A stretch of 64,000 nt of DNA from an uncultured Acetatifactor sp. (lineage in GTDB: Bacteria > Bacillota > Clostridia > Lachnospirales > Lachnospiraceae): the NCBI GenBank assembly GCA_910577235.1, contig CAJTMX010000007.1:1-64000 (forward strand), given 5' to 3'. Position numbers and translations under genes: made by a program. This document shows, one piece after another, positions 17,382 through 26,300 of this stretch. The notes under the pieces are model-generated. The model had not been told where the DNA came from. It did no database searches and saw nothing but the letters and a program-made list of their open reading frames with translations. Within the stretch, counting starts at the first letter, position 1. Each line of letters starts with the position of its first letter.

Positions 17382-17468
17382 GAGAGCGGGAACCGTGGGG
17401 AGAACAGCCTGTGGGCTGTATCTTAAAAAGCTTTGTGTGCCCGAACACAATCAAGAAATTTTACCGCT

Positions 17469-17497
17469 TTGTATAGACGGGAACACCATTTTATGCT
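17469..17497 (+). promoter_or_regulatory. Possible promoter of the transketolase genes
   Basis: TTGTAT (17469-17474), a 17-bp spacer and TATGCT (17492-17497) lie in the 171-bp gap before the transketolase pair. Confidence 0.4.
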
Positions 17498-17552
17498 AGT
17501 ATAAAAGACAGAACAAGAATGTGCCGCCAGGGGGTGGCAGAAGGAGGAAACA

Positions 17553-18395
17553 ATGAACAATTTAGAGCTGAAAAAGCATGCTAATGACGTTCGCAAGGGC
17601 ATTGTGACTGCCGTGCACAGCGCGAAAGCAGGACATCCCGGCGGATCTTTGTCAGCGGCAGACATGTTTACATTCCTGTATTTTGAGGAGATGAATATCG
17701 ATCCTAAGAACCCCAAGAAAGAGGACAGAGACCGTTTCGTACTGTCCAAGGGCCACACGGCTCCCGGCCTGTATTCCGCCATGGCCAACAGAGGGTATTT
17801 CCCGGTGGAGGATCTGACCACTCTGCGTAAGCTCGGTTCTTATTTGCAGGGACATCCCTGTGTACATATTCCCGGCGTGGATATGTCCTCCGGTTCCCTG
17901 GGACAGGGCATTTCCGCAGCGGTAGGCATGGCGCTGGGCGGCAAGTTGGACAACAGAGATTTTCGCGTTTATACCATGCTGGGCGACGGCGAGCTGGAAG
18001 AGGGCCAGGTGTGGGAGGCATCCATGTTTGCCGGACACCGGAGGCTTGATAATCTGTGTGTGATCGTGGACAACAACAATCTGCAGATCGACGGCCCCAT
18101 CGATCAGGTTTGCTCCCCTTATCCCATAGATAAGAAGTTTGAGGCTTTCAATTTCCATGTGATCAATATCGACGCCCATGATTTCGATCAGATCAGAGCC
18201 GCTCTCAATGAGGCTAAGGAGACCAAGGGTATGCCCACCTGTATCGTTATGCACAGCTTGAAGGGCAAGGGCGTTTCCTTTATGGAGAACAGCGTTGACT
18301 GGCACGGCAAGGCTCCCAACGACGAGGAGTACGCGGTGGCTATGGCCGATCTGGATAAGATCGCGGCAGAATTAGAGAAGGAGGGTCAGGCGTAA
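17553..18395 (+). CDS. Transketolase, N-terminal (TPP-binding) subunit
   Basis: A 280-residue protein equal to the first third of a full transketolase. The conserved HSAKAGHPGGSLSAAD starts the thiamine-diphosphate domain, and LGDGELEEGQVWEA (GDG...N motif, with NN at VDNNNLQIDG) binds the diphosphate and magnesium. Transketolase moves two-carbon units between sugar phosphates in the pentose phosphate pathway. The gene ends one base into the start of its partner, so the split enzyme is made as a coupled pair. Split transketolases are common in Clostridia and archaea. AAGGAGGAAAC precedes the ATG. Confidence 0.93.
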   Translation: MNNLELKKHANDVRKGIVTAVHSAKAGHPGGSLSAADMFTFLYFEEMNIDPKNPKKEDRDRFVLSKGHTAPGLYSAMANRGYFPVEDLTTLRKLGSYLQGHPCVHIPGVDMSSGSLGQGISAAVGMALGGKLDNRDFRVYTMLGDGELEEGQVWEASMFAGHRRLDNLCVIVDNNNLQIDGPIDQVCSPYPIDKKFEAFNFHVINIDAHDFDQIRAALNEAKETKGMPTCIVMHSLKGKGVSFMENSVDWHGKAPNDEEYAVAMADLDKIAAELEKEGQA

Positions 18396-19336
18396 TGGCA
18401 GACACAATCAAGAAAATCGCAACTCGTGAAAGCTACGGCAATGCCCTTAAGGAACTGGCGGAGGAGTTCCCCCAGCTGGTAGTGCTGGATGCCGATCTGG
18501 CAGCCGCCACCAAGACAGGCATTTTTAAGAAAGCTTATCCCGACAGACATATTGACTGCGGTATCGCAGAGTGTAACATGGTAGGTATCGCGGCAGGACT
18601 GGCGTCCGTGGGCAAGATTCCCTTTGTCAGTTCCTTCGCCATGTTCGCGGCGGGACGTGCCTATGAGCAGGTGCGTAACTCCGTGGGATATCCCCAGCTG
18701 AATGTAAAGATCGGCGCCACCCATGCAGGTATCACCGTGGGCGAGGACGGCGCTACGCATCAGTGTAACGAGGATCTGGCGCTGATGAGAACCATACCCG
18801 GCATGGTGGTAATGTGCCCCTCCGATGACGTGGAGGCCAAGGCTGCGGTGCGCGCGGCATTGGAGTATGAAGGCCCTGTGTATATCAGATTCGGCCGTGC
18901 GGCAGTGCCCGTGATCAACGACAGACCGGATTACAAGTTTGAGATCGGCAAGGGTACTATAGTGAGAGAGGGTAAAGATGTGACCATCGTGGCCACCGGT
19001 ATCTGTGTGGATTCCGCTCTGGGAGCCGCGGAAAAGCTGGCAGCGGAAGGCATCAGCGCAGAGGTGGTAAACATCTGCACCATCAAGCCTCTGGATGAGG
19101 AGATTATTATTAACAGTGCCAAAAAGACAGGCAAGGTAGTGACGGTGGAAGAGCATACCGTCATCGGCGGTCTGGGCAGCGCGGTTTGCGACTGTCTGTG
19201 CGCAAAGTTGCCCACACCTGTCAAAAAGCTGGGTATGCAGGATGTGTTCGGCGAGTCCGGTTCCGCCGCGGCTCTGGTAGCCAAGTACGGTCTGGACGCA
19301 GAGGGCGTATACAAGTCCGTTAAAGAGTTTTTGTAA
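18395..19336 (+). CDS. Transketolase, C-terminal (pyrimidine-binding) subunit
   Basis: A 313-residue partner of the preceding gene. It carries the pyrimidine-binding domain (VVLDADLAAATKTG, CGIAECNMVGIAAGLAS with the activating Glu) and the C-terminal transketolase domain (EEHTVIGGLGSAVCD). ATG overlaps the TAA of the upstream gene by one base, giving equal expression of both halves. A strong terminator follows. Together with araD and the kinase it forms a short route from L-arabinose-type pentoses into the pentose phosphate pathway. Confidence 0.93.
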   Translation: MADTIKKIATRESYGNALKELAEEFPQLVVLDADLAAATKTGIFKKAYPDRHIDCGIAECNMVGIAAGLASVGKIPFVSSFAMFAAGRAYEQVRNSVGYPQLNVKIGATHAGITVGEDGATHQCNEDLALMRTIPGMVVMCPSDDVEAKAAVRAALEYEGPVYIRFGRAAVPVINDRPDYKFEIGKGTIVREGKDVTIVATGICVDSALGAAEKLAAEGISAEVVNICTIKPLDEEIIINSAKKTGKVVTVEEHTVIGGLGSAVCDCLCAKLPTPVKKLGMQDVFGESGSAAALVAKYGLDAEGVYKSVKEFL

Positions 19337-19354
19337 GAAACATATATCCTATGT

Positions 19355-19406
19355 GAGCTGCTGCGTAAGTGGTGATTATCTGTCTTATGCGGCAGCTCTG
19401 TTTTTT
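19355..19406 (+). terminator. Terminator after the transketolase genes
   Basis: A 15-bp stem (GAGCTGCTGCGTAAG at 19355-19369 with 19384-19398, two G-U pairs) is followed by TG and six T. Confidence 0.88.
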
Positions 19407-19466
19407 GGGGTAGAATTGTATACAGGATATGTGTAATATATCTTTAATGGGAAGAGGAGGATGATC

Positions 19467-21049
19467 TTGAAAGCAATACTTCACATAGATGATGATATCA
19501 AGAAATTATACGGGGGGGGGTACAAGCATTATTACAAATTTGTTCTTCCTGCGGCTTGGTATTTATATTCGGCCTAGCTGTATATTCACTGCTTATGTCC
19601 CAGCAATTAGTTAATGCTTATGACGGGTTGTGGGAATACACATATCATTATGCCGGAAAGTGGGAGTTATCGTTGGGAAGGTGGTTTTGGCTGTATCTGG
19701 ACAAAATTCGCTTTGGGATTAACAGCGATCCGTGGACTTCCATTATAACTATTTTGCTTTATTCAGTGGGGATGTGTGTTATATCTGACATTTTCAGTAT
19801 GGAGGACAAAAGAGTTTCTTTTTTGTCTTCCGCATTATTTATCAGCAGTACGGCGGTATGCGTCTCTCTGTCATACCGATTTATGTCTCCGGTCTTTGGC
19901 TTAGCGTTTTTGCTTAGCGTTCTGGCTCCATGGGTCATTCAAAAATCCAATAAATTTATTTTGCCTGTATTGCTGGGGAGCGCTATGGTTGCCCTCTCAA
20001 TGGGTGCATATCAGGCGTATCTGGGATGTAGCGGACTGGTCATTGCGGGATATTTGCTCTGGCAATTATATTGTACGGAAGTTTCATGGAGACAGATAGG
20101 GCAATATCTGGGCAAAAGCGTTGCAATGCTGTCGATGGGAGGGATTCTATATGTCCTGTTGCTGAAAGCTCATCTGATTATTTTTCACACTTCCATGTCA
20201 AGCTATAATGGGGCAGACTCTTATTCCCTCTGGAATACTATAAAAGAGTTGCCAACGACTATAAAAAACGCGTATTCCGTGTTTGTAATGTATTTTTTTA
20301 AGAATCTGTACAAGACTAATATGCTGCAGAATTATAAAATATATTGGCTGCTTTTTGCGCTGGCCGGTGTAATTATTGTCATTGGTTTTATACATATATG
20401 GAAGAGTGGCCGTATTAGAGCCCTTTGCTTTCTGGCATTGACGTTACTGTTACCTGTTGCGGCAAATGCGGTGATGCTGGTTGCGACAGATACGGGCGTG
20501 AGCATACAGATGACGGCGCCGTTGGCGCTTATCATACCTATCCTTGTCTGTATTGCCAGCAAGGCAGCGCGCCATATAAAAATAAGTACTTGGGCACGGC
20601 TCGCAGGAGGATTTGCATTTGTGATCGTTCTGTGGGGAAACATTTATCAGGTGCAGATTGATCAGAATGCAATGTATGAGGGAAAGGTGGCGGCAAGCGC
20701 TATGGCTGAAGAAATATTACATGAATGCGCCGAAGAGAAGTGCCTTGATCCGGATCTACGCTATTGCATTATCGGGATTCCCGCCGGAAACCGATTGTTT
20801 TATGTGAGCGATGCATATGCCCTTGCCAATAACTATGCAATGGTGGGTGTGGGCTGGACGGACCCTGATTCGTCCATGAAATCCTGGAGGGGGATATTTC
20901 ATTATTTCTGTGGGACCAACATAAGTATCTGGCCTTCCAGCTCATGCGCCGCCGAGTTAGAGGAAGCGGACATTGCAGGCATGCCCGCCTATCCTGAGCC
21001 AGGTTATATTAAACAAGTGGGAGATTTGGTCGTGGTAAAAGTATCATAA
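19467..21049 (+). CDS. GtrII-like membrane glycosyltransferase, out of frame at a G9 tract (phase-variable candidate)
   Basis: About 11 predicted membrane segments and the N-terminal NAYDGLWEYTYHYAGKW then LGRWFWLYL pattern resemble Glucos_trans_II proteins, which glucosylate surface polymers from a lipid-linked donor. A perfect AGGAGG (19455-19460) points to TTG at 19467. That frame reads KAILHIDDDIKKLY, hits nine G, and then stops at a TAG about 13 codons later. The long frame is open from inside the G tract (VQALLQICSSCGLVFIFG) to 21049. Ten or seven G would join them into about 527 residues. As read the gene is OFF. GC content is lower than its neighbours. It stands alone between a terminator and the amidase gene. 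Confidence 0.75.
19512..19520 (+). repeat. G9 tract, candidate phase-variation switch
   Basis: Nine consecutive G lie 15 codons into the glycosyltransferase gene, after TAC. Length changes of one unit would open or close the long frame, as in classic contingency loci. Confidence 0.8.
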
Positions 21050-21146
21050 ATTCTTAAGAAAATTTAAGAAAATATAGAGGATTATGATGCATTTTCCTGC
21101 TATACTGACTTCAGAAACGACAGAGAAAGAGGGCAGGGGACCAAGT

Positions 21147-22394
21147 ATGGGGGCAATGTACGACGAGGATGAAGAACTTGATTTTTCATTTTTGAGACAG
21201 AGCGTGCGGCAGCAGCCGAGAGGAGCGGCAGCGAGACGCCGGACGGCAGACGATAAGAGCAGAGACAAAATGGCGGATATGATATCGGGGAATCGGCAGA
21301 CAGCGTGGAACCCACAGGGGCAGGTATCAGCGCTATCCGGCAGGCATAGCCGGGAATTTGGAGCATCCGGCAGGCAGAACCGGGAATTTGGGTCATCCGG
21401 CAGACAGAGCCGGGCATCCGGGTCATCCGGCAGACAGAGCCGGGCATCCGGGTCATCCGGCAGACAGAGCCGGGCGTCCGGGTCATCTGGCAGACAGAGC
21501 CGGGAATTTGGAGCATCCGGCAGGCAGAACCGGGTATCCGGCAGACATAGCCAGATAACCGGAGAGCCCCAGAGCAAAAAACTGCAATATCAGACTCCGC
21601 AGGCAGACAGGGGTCGTCCGTTGACCATGCAGGAAAAACAGAGACAGGCAGCGATCCTGAAAAAGAGGAAACGCCGTCTGCGTCGCCAAAAACAGTTGTT
21701 GGCGGTACTGTTGTGCATATTGGTAAGCGGAGCAATGTTTGCCGCCTACCAATTACGGCAGGTGGGGACTGACATCGGCACGGAGGCAGAGACAGGCGGT
21801 GAGACTATGTCCGAAGTGCTGGCGGAAGGGGGAGACGACAACGTTGTGGAAGGAATTATTCAGGGTATCCCCGAAAGTCAGTTTAACCGTCATCCGTCGT
21901 GGACCGAAGATTTTCTGACCATTAGCGAGTATTCCCGTCCCGGAGAACCCTTGACGGAGGTAAACAATATCTTTGTACACTATACCGCCAATGTCAATAC
22001 CAGCGCAGCTAACAACCGCAATTATTTTGAGAACCTTAAGGACAACCATGACGTACCGGGGGCCAGCGCCCATTTTATCATAGGGATCGAAGGCGAGATA
22101 TTGCAGATCGTCCCTGTGGATGAAATAGCCTACGCGGTGCAGAGCCGCAATGAGGATTCCATATCCATAGAGTGCTGCTATAAATACGACAACGGGCAGT
22201 TTACCCAGGAGACCTATGACAGTCTGATCAAACTGCTGGCATGGCTGGCGGATACATATGATCTGGAGCCGGGTGATATTCTGCGGCATTACGACTGCGG
22301 CGGTAAAAAATGCCCTCTGTACTATGTGGATCATGAGGACGCATGGAGGATATTGAAACAGGATGTGGCAGACCGGATGTTGTCCATACAATGA
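21147..22394 (+). CDS. Membrane-anchored N-acetylmuramoyl-L-alanine amidase (Amidase_2/PGRP) with tandem repeats
   Basis: This enzyme would cleave the amide bond between muramic acid and the stem peptide outside the cell. From ATG 21147 it has 415 residues: an acidic start (MYDEDEELDFSF), a Ser/Arg/Gly repeat region (about 64-136), a basic stretch (KKRKRRLRRQK), one membrane segment (LLAVLLCILVSGAMFAAYQL) and a C-terminal amidase domain. Zinc ligands are His in IFVHYTAN, His in LRHYDC and Cys in KKCPLYY, with ISIECCY nearby. An in-frame ATG at 21084 is possible, but a TATACT at 21101-21106 suggests transcription starts after it. The repeats lie on the cytoplasmic side. Confidence 0.88.
   Translation: MGAMYDEDEELDFSFLRQSVRQQPRGAAARRRTADDKSRDKMADMISGNRQTAWNPQGQVSALSGRHSREFGASGRQNREFGSSGRQSRASGSSGRQSRASGSSGRQSRASGSSGRQSREFGASGRQNRVSGRHSQITGEPQSKKLQYQTPQADRGRPLTMQEKQRQAAILKKRKRRLRRQKQLLAVLLCILVSGAMFAAYQLRQVGTDIGTEAETGGETMSEVLAEGGDDNVVEGIIQGIPESQFNRHPSWTEDFLTISEYSRPGEPLTEVNNIFVHYTANVNTSAANNRNYFENLKDNHDVPGASAHFIIGIEGEILQIVPVDEIAYAVQSRNEDSISIECCYKYDNGQFTQETYDSLIKLLAWLADTYDLEPGDILRHYDCGGKKCPLYYVDHEDAWRILKQDVADRMLSIQ
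21336..21554 (+). repeat. 30-bp tandem repeats in the amidase gene (10-residue unit)
   Basis: Six full 30-bp units encode SGRxSRxxGS-type decapeptides (two subtypes, REFGA and RASGS), then partial units SGRQNRV and SGRHSQ. Middle units are almost identical, so copy number is likely to vary between strains. Confidence 0.92.
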
Positions 22395-22454
22395 GGCGCA
22401 GTCTGCTTGCCGGGAATGAATTGTACGGCAGTAATGCAGCTGTCCAGAAAACAG

Positions 22455-22483
22455 TTGCGGCAGCGGAGGGAATTTGGTAAAAT
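22455..22483 (+). promoter_or_regulatory. Possible promoter of rpe
   Basis: TTGCGG (22455-22460), a 17-bp spacer and TAAAAT (22478-22483), 48 bp before the start. Confidence 0.5.
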
Positions 22484-22530
22484 ATTTAAGTAAGCAATAC
22501 TAACCAATCAAGGATGCTGAGGAAAAACGA

Positions 22531-23190
22531 ATGAATATTTTATCTCCCTCCATTCTGGCTGCGGATTGCTGGCAGCTGGGACAACAGATAGAACAGGTAC
22601 AGCGCTCCGGCGCAAAGTATCTGCATATAGACGTGATGGACGGTATTTTTGTGCCTTCCATCTCTTTTGGGATGCCGGTAATCTCTTCCCTGCGGAAGCG
22701 GACCGACATCTTTTTTGATGTACATATCATGATCCGGGAGCCGGAGCGGTATGCCGCACAGTTTGTGGAGTGCGGCGCGGATCTGGTGACTTTCCATCTG
22801 GAGGCCACAGAGCGTATACAGGAGACCATAGACGCAATCCGGCAGGCCGGGGCCAAGGTGGGGATCAGCATCAAACCCGGTACCCCGGTGGAGGCGGTCC
22901 TGCCCTGGCTGGAACAGGTGGACATGGTGCTGGTGATGACGGTGGAACCCGGTTTTGGCGGGCAGAAGTATATGGACACATGCACGGAAAAGATCCGGCA
23001 GGTAAGAGCGGCCATCGCGGAAAAAGGATTGCGGGTGGATGTGGAGATCGACGGAGGCGTGACGGCGGAGAACATTACCGTTCCCCTGGAGGCGGGCGCC
23101 AATGTGATCGTGGCAGGTTCGGCGGTGTTCCGTGGGGATATTGAAGAGAATGTAAAAATGCTGATGGCGCAGATCTCCCACAAATCGTGA
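22531..23190 (+). CDS. rpe: Ribulose-phosphate 3-epimerase
   Basis: A 219-residue TIM-barrel enzyme interconverting D-ribulose 5-phosphate and D-xylulose 5-phosphate. Family motifs: LSPSILAADCWQLGQQI at the start, HIDVMDGIFVPSISFG (Asp and His metal/catalytic residues), VHIMIREPE, VMTVEPGFGGQKY, and VEIDGGV for the second catalytic Asp. GAGGAAAAACGA precedes the ATG. It stands alone but complements the araD/transketolase module 3 kb upstream. Confidence 0.95.
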   Translation: MNILSPSILAADCWQLGQQIEQVQRSGAKYLHIDVMDGIFVPSISFGMPVISSLRKRTDIFFDVHIMIREPERYAAQFVECGADLVTFHLEATERIQETIDAIRQAGAKVGISIKPGTPVEAVLPWLEQVDMVLVMTVEPGFGGQKYMDTCTEKIRQVRAAIAEKGLRVDVEIDGGVTAENITVPLEAGANVIVAGSAVFRGDIEENVKMLMAQISHKS

Positions 23191-23298
23191 CGCACATCCG
23201 GCAGAGAGCATTTTTCAAACGCACTCCGGGTCTGGCAGGAAAATGCATGTGGCAAAACAAAATAATCCATGGTGTTTTCTTCGGGCTGTGCTATCCTG

Positions 23299-23316
23299 TA
23301 ATCAAGAACTTGATTA
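23299..23316. promoter_or_regulatory. 18-bp palindrome upstream of the GH2 gene
   Basis: TAATCAAG-AA-CTTGATTA is an 8-bp perfect inverted repeat with a 2-nt centre, 69 bp before the beta-galactosidase start. Size and symmetry suit a LacI- or GntR-type operator, but no such regulator gene is nearby. Confidence 0.5.
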
Positions 23317-23384
23317 TTATATGTCCAAATATATTTTAGCGCAACAATGCGGGTATTGCCTGCGATATGCGGGAAAGGGAGAAT

Positions 23385-26300
23385 ATGAACCGTAGAGAAC
23401 TCTTTAATACAGGATGGAGTTTTGCCAAGACTGCGCTGGGAGTATCCTATGAGCAGAAGGAAATCTGGCAGGCGGATTTGCGGCCGGTGGCGCTGCCCCA
23501 CGACTGGCTGATCTGGCAGACAGACAAGCTGTATGAGGACGGCATAGGCTGGTATGTCAAGAGCTGGAAGGCGGAAAAGAGGGCGGGTGAGAGGATACAT
23601 CTGCGTTTTGACGGGGTGTACATGGATTCCGCCCTCTATATCAATGATTGCCGGGTGGGAGAATGGAAGTACGGCTATTCCACCTTTGAATATGACGTGA
23701 CCGACGCTCTGCGGGAGGGGGAAAACCTGTTAGTCATGCGGGTGGTACATCAATCCCCCAACAGCCGCTGGTACAGCGGCGCGGGTATCTACCGGAATGT
23801 GTGGCTGGTGACGGTGCCCGAGGTACATATAGCCAGCGACGGTATCTATGTGTCCGTGGGAAAGACAGAACAGGGCTATGAGCTGCGGGTCGAGTCTGAA
23901 TTGACAGACGGACAGGGCGGCGTGCCCCAGCTGCCGGAAGGAAAATATCAGTTGCGGTATACGCTGTCAGATGCCTCTCACAAAGATGGGGAAGCTGTGT
24001 CCGAAGGAGAAAAAACACCGGAAACAGATGCTGCCGGGGGAACCCGGCAACGGAGAGATTGCGACGGGAGTTTGGTCTGGCGGCAAGTATTGGAATGCCG
24101 CGGAGAAAATGCCCTTGGGGACGACAGGGTGGTGTTGACTCCGGACGGACGCAGGCTGGAGCATGGCGTCCGGTTTGACAGCCGCTATACTGTGGATGCC
24201 CCCCATCTGTGGGATGTGGAGGACCCTTATCTCTACACTTTGCAGGCGGAGTTGTTGGAGGACGGGCAGGTTATCCAGAGAGAAAGCCTGAGAGTAGGAT
24301 TTTGCAGCAAGGAATTCACGCCCGGGGAAGGATTTTTACTGAACGGCAGGAAACTGCGTCTGAATGGTGTTTGCGAGCATCACGATCTGGGGGCGCTCGG
24401 AGCGGCTTTTTCCAAGGAGGCCATGCGTAGGAAATTTTTAAGGCTGCGCACCATGGGCGTAAATGCCCTGCGCACCTCCCACAATATGCCTGCGCCGGAG
24501 GTTATGGAGCTGGCGGACGAGCTGGGTTTCCTGGTGGTCGCCGAGGCTTTTGACATGTGGGAGATGCCCAAGACCCAGTACGATTATGCCCGGTTTTTTG
24601 CCGATTGGGCGGGGACGGACGTGCGCAGCTGGGTGCGCCGGGACCGCAGCCATGTGAGCCTGCTGATGTGGAGCCTGGGAAACGAGATATATGACACCCA
24701 TGCCAGTGAGCATGGACAGGAGATTACCCGAAAGCTGATGGATTTTGTGCGGGAGCATGATCCCAGAGGGAACGCCCCCTGCACCATCGGCAGCAATTAC
24801 ATGCCCTGGGAGGGCGCGCAAAAGTGTGCGGAAATCGTGGGGATGGCGGGATACAACTACGCTGAGGGCTATTATAAGGCCCACCACCGGGAGCATCCCC
24901 AGTGGGTGATCTATGGCAGTGAGACGGCCTCAGTGATAAAGAGCCGTGGAATCTATCATTTTCCGTTTAATCATTGCATTTTGACGGACGAGGACGAGCA
25001 GTGTTCCTCTCTGGGCAACAGCGTCACCAGCTGGGGAGCGAAGTGCGAGGAATACTGTATCACCATGGACAGGGATACACCCTATTCCTGCGGACAGTTT
25101 CTGTGGACCGGATTTGATTATATCGGAGAGCCGACGCCCTATCAGACCAAAAACAGCTACTTTGGACAGATCGATACGGCGGGTATTCCCAAGGACGCTT
25201 ATTTTATCTATAAGGGAGAGTGGACGGATGGGGAAAAAGAGCCTTTTGTCCATATTTTTCCCTACTGGGATTTTAATGAGGGACAGACAATAGACGTGCG
25301 TATCGCCAGCAATCAGCCCAAGGTGGAACTGTTTGTGGACGGTGTCTCTCAGGGAACAAAGGAAATAAGACATGAGGCCGGTTCGGGAATGGAACTGCTG
25401 GGGCACTGGATACTGCCCTATATGCCGGGAACGATCTGCGCGGTGGCCTACGATCAGGGGGGCCGGGAGATTGCCCGTGACAGCCGCCGCACCAGCAAAG
25501 ATCCGGCGGCGCTGGTTCTGCGGGCCGAGAAAATGCAGGGGAACCGTATACTGACCTGGCAGGGCAGCCCTGCGGAAGGTGTGCAGAAGATACCCCGGGA
25601 GTGTATGACTCTGACTGCTAACGGGGAGGACCTGCTGTTCGTGGAGATATCCGCGGTGGATGAGAACGGCATTCAGGTGGAAAATGCCGGCGATTATGTG
25701 GAGGTTGAGGTCTCCGGGCCGGGTAGATTAGTGGGCCTGGACAACGGGGACAGCACGGACTATGATCCATACAAAGGCACAGTGCGCAAGCTTTTCAGCG
25801 GCAGGCTGATGGCGATGATCGCAGTGGAAGACCGGCCCGGGGAGATCAAAGTCACTGTGAGGGATGCCAGAGAAAGCGTACATCTGGGAGAATTGCCCGC
25901 CTACACGGATGAGGATAAGAGCGGCTATGTGCTGCAGATCAGGCAGGCCGGAGCGGAAAATATATTGAGGGAGAGCAGCCTGTCCGTAACGGTAGAGCCC
26001 GGTGAGATGCGGGAAGGACTGGCACTTATTCCCCGGAACAGCTTTAAGCCTCTGGCACAGGTGCCTGTTGGTTTTGTGCCCGTGCGCAAACTGGAGCTGC
26101 ATCATATCCGGGAGAATATGCATGGTTTTGGGGAAATATCCGGTATCGCGCTGCCCCAGACCGTGGGACAGTCAGCCGGCGCACAGACATCGGCATCTGC
26201 CGACGGGATATTGTCCGGGCACAGCGGCTGGACGAATCTGGGCCCGGAGAACAGACAGGTCACTCTACAGGCTGTCTGCCATCCCGCATCCGCCACAGAC

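Noticed and set aside
21044..21735. Repetitive minus-strand frames opposite the amidase repeats
   Set aside because: Shadows of the 30-bp repeat. The amidase frame has the zinc motifs.
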